7,322 bases of DNA, from assembly GCA_009695395.1 (NCBI GenBank), contig SIBB01000168.1, forward strand, positions 1 to 7,322. The letters are read 5' to 3'. This document shows, one piece after another, positions 1 to 4,946 of this stretch. Under the pieces are notes generated by a model that was not told the DNA's origin, did no database searches, and worked only from the letters and a program-made list of their open reading frames with translations. The stretch is from Pedosphaera sp. (GTDB lineage: Bacteria; Verrucomicrobiota; Verrucomicrobiia; Limisphaerales; SXTU01). A program made the translations under genes and the position numbers. Position 1 is the stretch's first letter. The number at the start of each line of letters is the position of its first letter.

Positions 1-11
1 CACCGTTCATC

Positions 12-455
12 ATGGCCTCCGAGTTCAAAGCCCTCCGCCGCGTCGAGTTCAGCGAGACCGACATGGCGGGCATCGTCCACTACTCGAACTTCTTCAAATA
101 CATGGAGACCGCCGAGCACGCGTTCTTCCGCTCGCTCGGCTTCTCCATCATCTCGCGCCACACAGACCCGCCGGTGGGTTGGCCGCGCGTCCACGCCTCG
201 TGCGACTACCGGCATCCGCTGCACTTCGAGGACGAGGTGGAAATCCACATGCTCGTCTGCGAGAAAAAGGCGAAGTCCCTGAGCTATCTCTTCAAGTTCC
301 GGAAGCTGAACGGCCCGCATCCCGTCGAGGTCGCGCGCGGCAAGCTGACGGTGGTCTGCGTCACGCGCGACGCGCATGGCAAAATGTCCTCCGTGCCGAT
401 TCCCCAGAACATCGCGGAGAAAATCGAGGTCGCCCCAGCAGAGCTGCTGGCCTGA
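12..455 (+). CDS. YbgC-type acyl-CoA thioesterase (hotdog fold)
   Basis: A 147-residue cytoplasmic protein of the 4-hydroxybenzoyl-CoA thioesterase (4HBT) hotdog family, which hydrolyses the thioester of acyl-CoA or acyl-ACP. The N-terminal signature ETDMAGIVHYSNFF (residues 15-28) is the family active-site segment: Asp17 is the expected catalytic residue, and His23-Tyr24 plus Asn26 sit where the family keeps the substrate loop. The rest alternates beta strands as expected for one hotdog domain, and the length is normal for a single-domain YbgC/FcbC-like enzyme. The ATG is the only sensible start, because the signature begins 14 residues later. Only 11 upstream bases are visible and they show no Shine-Dalgarno. 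The exact acyl substrate cannot be read from sequence; YbgC relatives act on short-chain or aromatic acyl-CoAs. The gene converges with the minus-strand gene that ends at 511, with a 55-bp gap. Family assignment is firm; substrate is unknown. Confidence 0.9.
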   Translation: MASEFKALRRVEFSETDMAGIVHYSNFFKYMETAEHAFFRSLGFSIISRHTDPPVGWPRVHASCDYRHPLHFEDEVEIHMLVCEKKAKSLSYLFKFRKLNGPHPVEVARGKLTVVCVTRDAHGKMSSVPIPQNIAEKIEVAPAELLA

Positions 456-510
456 ACCAAGAGTTGGTCCGTCGGCTTCCAGTTGGCTCAAGCGTCCCGC
501 AGTCCGCTGG

Positions 511-1134
511 TTACAGCCACGCCGATTGTGTCTTCCACTCGCTTTCCACTGCACGCAGCACCTCCGCCAGGGAGTGGCCGCTGAGCACCTTTCGCAGCGT
601 GCTGACGCCGCTGTCCAGCGCTTTCGTGGGGCCGCTCTGAATGACACCGCGTAGCAGGTGGGCGGCCATCCGGGTCGCGTCGTCCGTGCGGGCAGATGGG
701 GACGTTGAGATGGCGGCCAGCACGGCCAGCACTCGCTTGCGGGGCATTCCTTCCAGCACTTCGCGGAAGACAGTCGCGCGGGCAGAGCTGTCAAAGCCGG
801 GCGCGCCGAACAATTGAGACAATGCAGAGACAATCTCGCCTGCCTCGTCGGTGGCTGGCCGCACCGCAGACGCCGCCGGCGGGGCAGGGGACACGGCCGG
901 CCGGGATGACAGGTCGCTGGTCTTGAACTCGATCGTCACCGAGTGTGGGCCGCCGGGAGACGCGTTCGTTGTCCCGTCCGCATCGAGCGCGAAGGCCAGC
1001 GTCAGGTGAACGCGTTCAGGAATCAGCGGGAGACTTCCTTGGTCGCTTTGGACGGCGAGACCCAACTGCATTTCGCGGAGTGCGGTGTTGATGGCGTGAC
1101 TGAGCGTTGGCACGGCTGAAGTGTAGCAGACCAA
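511..1134 (-). CDS. Unrecognised protein with a Trypco2-like N-terminus
   Basis: A 207-residue protein that I do not recognise over its full length. Residues about 10-70 (LSHAINTALREMQLGL, then LPLIPERVHLTLAFALDADG, then SVTIEFKT) follow the pattern of the trypsin-co-occurring domain Trypco2: an amphipathic helix with an Ala-Ile...Leu-Arg core, then a polar turn and two or three hydrophobic strands. Residues about 72-92 are a Pro/Ala/Ser linker. Residues about 93-207 are predicted helical, with repeated Leu/Val-rich helices (VFREVLEGMPRKRVLAVLAA, SLAEVLRAVESEW) and no catalytic motif that I can see. No signal peptide or membrane segment is evident. The TTG at 1134 is taken as start because AAAGGGA lies about 10 nt upstream and an in-frame TGA lies 8 codons upstream; a GTG at 1113 is the alternative. 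The gene diverges from the DUF5069 gene. Coding status is well supported by uninterrupted length and protein-like composition; the domain call is tentative. Confidence 0.7.
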   Translation of the reverse strand: MVCYTSAVPTLSHAINTALREMQLGLAVQSDQGSLPLIPERVHLTLAFALDADGTTNASPGGPHSVTIEFKTSDLSSRPAVSPAPPAASAVRPATDEAGEIVSALSQLFGAPGFDSSARATVFREVLEGMPRKRVLAVLAAISTSPSARTDDATRMAAHLLRGVIQSGPTKALDSGVSTLRKVLSGHSLAEVLRAVESEWKTQSAWL

Positions 1135-1200
1135 GCAAGCGGTTCCCTTTTCAAATCACCGCGAGGTTGTTCTGCCCACCGCGCGCGGTATGATCGCCAC
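1135..1200. promoter_or_regulatory. Divergent spacer with 12-bp palindrome and -10-like box
   Basis: This 66-bp spacer must hold the 5' signals of both divergent genes. It contains a perfect 12-bp palindrome, ACCGCGCGCGGT, at 1178-1189. Overlapping its last base is TATGAT (1189-1194), a 5/6 match to the sigma70 -10 consensus, preceded at 16-nt spacing by a weak -35-like TTGTTC (1167-1172). Six bases after TATGAT comes the ATG of the DUF5069 gene, so a transcript from this box would be leaderless or nearly so. The palindrome lies in the spacer between the two boxes, a position where a repressor could act. On the other strand, AAAGGGA near 1143-1149 looks like the ribosome binding site of the minus-strand gene. 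All of this is pattern matching; a short GC palindrome can arise by chance in GC-rich DNA. Confidence 0.4.
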
Positions 1201-1752
1201 ATGAATGACCAATTGTGGCGGCAAGAATTTCGGCAGGTTTGGGACCGAGCCGAGCGGGCTTGGCACGCGGGGCGCAAGACGCCGGGATCCATGTTCAACG
1301 CGGCGGACGCGGCCTTCATCGAGGGCTTGGGGTGCTCTACGCAGGAGTTGTTCGATTTCGTGGACGACTCGCAAGGCTACGGCGGCGACCCGGACTATGA
1401 GACTTCGCTGGCGGTCACTGCCATCCGCCGCGACTATTTCCTGAACGTGCTCGGCGGAAAATCCACAGGGCGCAGGGCGACGATGGCGAGCCTTCCCGCG
1501 AAGTCCGCCGAGGTGGACGGCATCTCGTGGCTGCCTCGGCTGATCGTGAAGGCCCGGCTGAAACTGCGCGGTGAAATGCCTGCTGATCTGATGTATGGCT
1601 GCGCGGGGGACCGCCCGTTCCTGCGGCGGATGAACACGACTCTTCCCCAATTTCTCGAACTCGTCCGCGACAGCGGCGACGACGACCACCGCATCGTGAA
1701 CGCAGTAAAGAAAGCCGCCGGCGCGCGCGGACTGGGCCAAAGCAGGGGATGA
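1201..1752 (+). CDS. DUF5069 domain protein, C-terminus probably frameshifted
   Basis: A 183-residue protein of unknown function matching the DUF5069 family. The typical features are a leading helical region with CSTQELFDFVDD (about residues 45-56), TAIRRDYFL (73-81), and the family core WLPRLIVKARLKLRGEMPAD (109-128), followed by LMYGCAGDRPFLRRMN and a closing acidic segment DSGDDDHRIV. No catalytic motif, signal peptide or membrane segment is visible, so it is probably cytoplasmic. The ATG at 1201 has no Shine-Dalgarno but lies just after a -10-like box. The reading frame ends in ARGLGQSRG at a TGA (1750-1752), whereas a different frame continues in protein-like sequence to a TAG at 1796-1798. 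This suggests loss of two bases, or gain of one, in the GCGCGCGCGG run at 1721-1730. The family core is intact, so the protein may still work. Family assignment is confident; function is unknown. Confidence 0.85.
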   Translation: MNDQLWRQEFRQVWDRAERAWHAGRKTPGSMFNAADAAFIEGLGCSTQELFDFVDDSQGYGGDPDYETSLAVTAIRRDYFLNVLGGKSTGRRATMASLPAKSAEVDGISWLPRLIVKARLKLRGEMPADLMYGCAGDRPFLRRMNTTLPQFLELVRDSGDDDHRIVNAVKKAAGARGLGQSRG

Positions 1753-1798
1753 CGGTTTCGGTGATGAAAAGCTGCTGGAGCGACTCGGCAACAAGTAG
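1742..1798 (+). pseudogene. Out-of-frame remnant of the DUF5069 C-terminus
   Basis: Reading the bases after about 1724 in the frame +1 to the gene above gives ARADWAKAGDDGFGDEKLLE followed by RLGNK and a TAG at 1796-1798. This stretch is polar and helix-like, with codon choices like those of the neighbouring genes, and joins smoothly to the in-frame ...VKKAAGA if two bases are restored in the GC repeat at 1721-1730. The simplest reading is that it is the former C-terminus of the DUF5069 protein, cut off by an indel or by a sequencing error in the repeat. It could instead be chance read-through in GC-rich DNA, since the stretch is short. Confidence 0.4.
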
Positions 1799-1831
1799 TA
1801 AATATTCACGAGTCATCGCCGCAACCCACTC

Positions 1832-3292
1832 ATGAACACCCTCCCTCTTCAGCTCCGCTGGCTGGCCACGCTGTTGATTTCACTAATCGCTAATTACTCT
1901 CCGGCCGCCGCCGCGCCCAAGCTCAACGTCCTCTTCCTTGTTGCCGATGACTTGAACACGCGGCTCGGCTGTTACGGCGACCCGCTGGCGGTTTCGCCGA
2001 ACATTGACCGACTCGCCAAGCGCGGCGTCCGCTTCGACCGCGCGTATTGCCAGTATCCCCTTTGCAATCCCTCGCGCTCCTCCTTCATGTCCGGCCTGCG
2101 GCCCGACACCACGCGCGTCTTCGAGAACGTCACGCACTTCCGCAAGACCGTGCCTGACGCGCAGACCCTGCCTCAGACTTTTCAGCGCGCGGGCTACTCG
2201 GTCGTCCGCGCCGGCAAGCTCTATCACTATGGCGTGCCGATGCAGATTGGCACGGACGGGTTCGATGACGCGCCATCGTGGCAGCGGACAATCAACCCCA
2301 CAGGTCGTGACAAGGCTGAGGAGAGCGCGCTGCTAAACTACACGCCCAAGATTGGCCTCGGCGCGGCACTTGCATGGCACGCCACGGCGGGCGATGGCAC
2401 GGACCACACGGACGGGATGATTGCCGGCGAGGTCATCAAGCTGCTGGAGCAACACGCCGCGCAGCCGGATAAGCCGTTCTTCATCGCCTGCGGCTTCTTC
2501 CGCCCACACGTGCCGTGCATCGCGAGCGAGAAGTTTTTTGACCTGCATCCGGTCGAGAAGTTCTCGCTGCCGAAAGAACCGCTGGAGCACCTCGCAAAGA
2601 TTCCGCGTGTCTCGCCGCTTGTGAGCCCGCCGAACTACGGCGTCGCGGAACCGGACCTCCGCAATTTCCTCCGCGCCTACTACGCGAGCGTGAGTCAGAT
2701 GGACGCGCAAGTCGGCCGCGTGGTGGACACGCTCGACCGCCTCAAGCTCGCGGACAACACCATCATCGTCTTCTTCAGCGACCACGGCTGGCTTCTCGGC
2801 GAGCACGGCGGGCAATGGCAGAAGCGCAGTTTGTTCGAGGAGTCCGCGCGCGTGCCGCTCGTCATCGCTGTGCCGGGCAGCAAATCGAACGGCAGCGTCA
2901 GCCCCCGCCCGGTGGAACTCGTGGACTTGCACCCGACGCTGGCGGAACTCGCCGGCCTGCCCATTCACCCGACGCTTGAAGGCAAGAGCCTCAAGCCGCT
3001 GCTCACCAATCCGCTGGCCGCCTGGGACAAGCCTGCCTTCACCCAAATCACGCGCAACGCTGAGGTGAGCCTCGCCGTCGGCGTGGACCCGAAGCAGAAG
3101 TCCCTCATGGGCCGCAGCGTCCGCACGGACCGCTGGTGTTACATCGAGTGGGACGAGGGCCGTGCGGGAGCGGAGCTTTACGACGCGCAGGCGGACCCGA
3201 AGCAGTATCGCAACCTCGCGGACGACCCGAAGCACACCGCGTCCGTCACAACGATGAAGAAGTTGTTGGAGAGAGCGGGCGTGAAGAAGTAA
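1832..3292 (+). CDS. Secreted type I sulfatase (iduronate-2-sulfatase-like), first copy
   Basis: A 486-residue formylglycine-dependent sulfatase that hydrolyses sulfate esters, probably on a sulfated polysaccharide or glycan, outside the cytoplasm. Residues 1-28 form a signal peptide: Arg9, a hydrophobic core LATLLISLIA, and an Ala-rich cleavage site near AAAA-PK. The mature domain starts with NVLFLVADD, giving metal ligands Asp39-Asp40. The Cys-type maturation motif LCNPSR supplies Cys78, which would be converted to formylglycine, and Arg82. Other expected residues are Lys129 and His132 (GKLYH), His226 (FFRPH), Asp317-His318 (SDHG) and Lys331. All are present, so it should be active if a maturing enzyme exists elsewhere. 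Length is typical for the iduronate-2-sulfatase-like subgroup. The ATG gives a complete signal peptide; no Shine-Dalgarno precedes it. The second sulfatase follows after 37 bp, suggesting co-transcription. Exact substrate cannot be read; the iduronate label reflects similarity only. Confidence 0.93.
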   Translation: MNTLPLQLRWLATLLISLIANYSPAAAAPKLNVLFLVADDLNTRLGCYGDPLAVSPNIDRLAKRGVRFDRAYCQYPLCNPSRSSFMSGLRPDTTRVFENVTHFRKTVPDAQTLPQTFQRAGYSVVRAGKLYHYGVPMQIGTDGFDDAPSWQRTINPTGRDKAEESALLNYTPKIGLGAALAWHATAGDGTDHTDGMIAGEVIKLLEQHAAQPDKPFFIACGFFRPHVPCIASEKFFDLHPVEKFSLPKEPLEHLAKIPRVSPLVSPPNYGVAEPDLRNFLRAYYASVSQMDAQVGRVVDTLDRLKLADNTIIVFFSDHGWLLGEHGGQWQKRSLFEESARVPLVIAVPGSKSNGSVSPRPVELVDLHPTLAELAGLPIHPTLEGKSLKPLLTNPLAAWDKPAFTQITRNAEVSLAVGVDPKQKSLMGRSVRTDRWCYIEWDEGRAGAELYDAQADPKQYRNLADDPKHTASVTTMKKLLERAGVKK

Positions 3293-3329
3293 TTACTAAT
3301 CAGTCAGCCAAACTCAGGCCAACGCACTT

Positions 3330-4799
3330 ATGAACTCACTCTCATCCAACCTTCGCAGGTTGTCCCTGCTACTCGCGCTAATTGCTGCCCCGCTCATCGC
3401 TAATCACTCGCGCGCCGCCGCTAAGCCCAACGTCCTCTTCATCGCGGTGGACGACATGAGCAACAGCCTCGGCTGCTACGGCCACCCGCTCGTGAAGTCG
3501 CCGAACATTGACCGACTCGCGAAGCGCGGCGTGCGCTTCGACCGCGCGTATTGCCAGTTCCCGCTCTGCTCGCCCAGTCGCACCTCGATGATGACCGGCC
3601 TGCGTCCGGACACGACGCAGGTCTATGACTTGCAGAAGCACTTCCGCTCCGTGCTGCCGGATGCCGTGACCCTGCCGCAGATGTTCATGAAGAACGGTTA
3701 CTTCGCGGCGCGCGTCGGGAAGATTTTCCATTATGGAAACCCCGGCCAAATCGGCACACCCGGCCTTGATGACGCGCCGTCGTGGAACGTCGCGCTTAAC
3801 CCGCGCGGCCGCGACAAGGACGAGGAGGACAAGCTCACCAACCACACGCCCAAGCGCGGTCTTGGCAGCGCGCTGGTCTTCATGAAAGCCGAGGGCACGG
3901 ACGAGGAGCAGACGGATGGAATCGTCGCCACCGAAGTCATCAAGCTGCTCGAATCGAACCAGGACAAGCCGTTCTTCATCGCCGCTGGATTCTACCGTCC
4001 GCACTGCCCTTACATCGCGCCGAAGAAATACTTCGACCTGTATCCGATGGAGAAAATCACGATGCCGCAAGGGCCGTTCCCGGAGGCACTGGCGGCGCCC
4101 AAGGCCTCGCTCGCCTCGGTGACGCCTTGGCCGTGGTTCGGCTCGACGGAGATGCAGTCCCGCGAGGCCAAACAGGCATACTACGCGACCATCTCGTTCG
4201 TGGACGCGCAGGTGGGCCGACTGCTCGACGCGCTCGACCGTCTCAAGCTCGCGGACAACACCATTGTCGTCTTCTGGAGCGACCACGGCTACCACGAGGG
4301 CGAGCACGGGCTGTGGATGAAACAGAGCTTGTGGGAAGGTTCCGCGCGCGTGCCGCTGCTCATCCACGCGCCCGCCGCGAAGGGCAACGGCGGCGTCAGC
4401 CCGCGCACCGTTGAGTTCGTGGACGTTTATCCTACACTCGCCGACCTCGCCGGACTCACGCCGCCGAAGAACTTGGCCGGTGCGAGCCTCAAGCCGTTGC
4501 TGGAGAACCCGAGTGCCCCGTGGACGAAGCCCGCCTTCACCCAAGTCTGGCGTGGCACATTCCCCGGCCACACCGTCCGCACCGAGCGCTGGCGCTACAC
4601 CGAGTGGGACAACGGCAAGCAAGGCGCGCAGCTCCACGATATGCAGGCCGACCCGCAGGAGTTGCACGACCTCGTCGCCGACCCGAAGCACGCCGGCACG
4701 CTGAAGGAGTTGAAGGCGTTGGTGGCGAGGAACTGGGCGAACGAATACCGCCCGCCCGGCGGCAAGGGTGAGAAGAAGGCGGCGCAGAAAGAGAAATAG
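3330..4799 (+). CDS. Secreted type I sulfatase (iduronate-2-sulfatase-like), second copy
   Basis: A 489-residue paralogue of the preceding gene with the same architecture. Residues 1-31 are a signal peptide (Arg9-Arg10, core LSLLLALIAAPLIA, cleavage near AAA-KPN). Catalytic positions seen are Asp41-Asp42 (AVDD), Cys80 in LCSPSR (future formylglycine) with Arg84, Lys131 and His134 (GKIFH), His225 (FYRPH), Asp318-His319 (SDHG) and Lys331 (WMKQSLWE). Differences from the first copy cluster outside these residues: the stretch around 257-275 (ASVTPWPWFGST), GYHEGEHGLW in place of GWLLGEHGGQW, and a shorter segment before VRTERWRYTEWD. These surround the expected substrate cleft, so the two copies may act on different sulfation sites. 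The C-terminus carries an extra Lys-rich tail (GGKGEKKAAQKEK) absent from the first copy. The gene follows the first copy by 37 bp without a visible terminator and is probably in the same operon. Family assignment is firm; substrate is unknown. Confidence 0.93.
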   Translation: MNSLSSNLRRLSLLLALIAAPLIANHSRAAAKPNVLFIAVDDMSNSLGCYGHPLVKSPNIDRLAKRGVRFDRAYCQFPLCSPSRTSMMTGLRPDTTQVYDLQKHFRSVLPDAVTLPQMFMKNGYFAARVGKIFHYGNPGQIGTPGLDDAPSWNVALNPRGRDKDEEDKLTNHTPKRGLGSALVFMKAEGTDEEQTDGIVATEVIKLLESNQDKPFFIAAGFYRPHCPYIAPKKYFDLYPMEKITMPQGPFPEALAAPKASLASVTPWPWFGSTEMQSREAKQAYYATISFVDAQVGRLLDALDRLKLADNTIVVFWSDHGYHEGEHGLWMKQSLWEGSARVPLLIHAPAAKGNGGVSPRTVEFVDVYPTLADLAGLTPPKNLAGASLKPLLENPSAPWTKPAFTQVWRGTFPGHTVRTERWRYTEWDNGKQGAQLHDMQADPQELHDLVADPKHAGTLKELKALVARNWANEYRPPGGKGEKKAAQKEK

Positions 4800-4868
4800 C
4801 ACCACTGTCACTCTGACTTGCGTCCGGCGTTCGCAAACAATCGCGCTCACGGTAGTCTCTTTTAGGCA

Positions 4869-4897
4869 TTGCCCGGCACACAGCCGCTTCCTAAAGT
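4869..4897 (+). promoter_or_regulatory. Candidate sigma70-type promoter for pyrG
   Basis: TTGCCC (4869-4874, 4/6 match to the -35 consensus) and TAAAGT (4892-4897, 4/6 match to -10) are separated by exactly 17 nt. Transcription would start near 4900-4905, in or just after GGGCCC, and run directly into the hairpin before pyrG. Each box is only a moderate match; the optimal spacing and the position 50 bp before the start codon raise confidence. It would give pyrG expression independent of the sulfatases. Confidence 0.4.
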
Positions 4898-4904
4898 TTG
4901 GGCC

Positions 4905-4946
4905 CGGCGGACGTTCAACTGATGCAGCGTCCGCCGTTGCGTTTTT
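4905..4946 (+). promoter_or_regulatory. pyrG: Terminator-like hairpin in the pyrG leader (possible attenuator)
   Basis: CGGCGGACG (4905-4913) and CGTCCGCCG (4928-4936) form a perfect 9-bp GC-rich stem, extendable by a G-U and a U-A pair, with a loop of about 10-14 nt. The sequence TTGCG and then five T residues (4942-4946) follows, and the pyrG ATG begins immediately after. This resembles an intrinsic terminator, although the T-run is offset about 5 nt from the stem. Because a candidate promoter lies just upstream, the hairpin would lie in the pyrG leader rather than simply ending the sulfatase transcript. In Gram-positive bacteria pyrG is controlled by a leader terminator that responds to CTP; whether this one does is inference. 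It may alternatively just terminate the sulfatase operon or limit translation initiation. Confidence 0.45.

Noticed and set aside
435..450. CCAGCAG-AG-CTGCTGG inverted repeat at the end of the thioesterase gene as a terminator.
   Set aside because: It lies inside the coding sequence, has a very short loop and no T-run follows; a smaller ACCAA-GAG-TTGGT just after the stop is too weak.
1799..1804. TAAATA in an AT-rich pocket as the -10 box of the sulfatase operon.
   Set aside because: No -35-like box lies at a suitable distance upstream, so I could not support it as a promoter.
1749..1835. A 28-codon ORF starting with ATGA overlapping the DUF5069 stop and ending with ATGA overlapping the sulfatase start, as in a translationally coupled small gene.
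   Set aside because: The product (MTVSVMKSCWSDSATSSKYS...) is Ser/Cys-rich and unlike a real peptide, while another frame in the same stretch reads as a better protein continuation. Chance overlap is more likely.
1883..3420. Recurring TAAT/ATTACT words around the sulfatase signal peptides and the 37-bp gap as a regulatory repeat.
   Set aside because: They are short and partly coding (Leu-Ile-Ala-Asn in both signal peptides), so shared ancestry of the paralogues explains them.
3378..4850. A 490-codon open frame on the minus strand across the whole second sulfatase gene (and a 300-codon one at 2333-3235 across the first).
   Set aside because: Both are Arg/Val/Glu-rich mirror images of GC-rich coding sequence with no recognisable domain; the plus-strand frames carry full sulfatase motifs.
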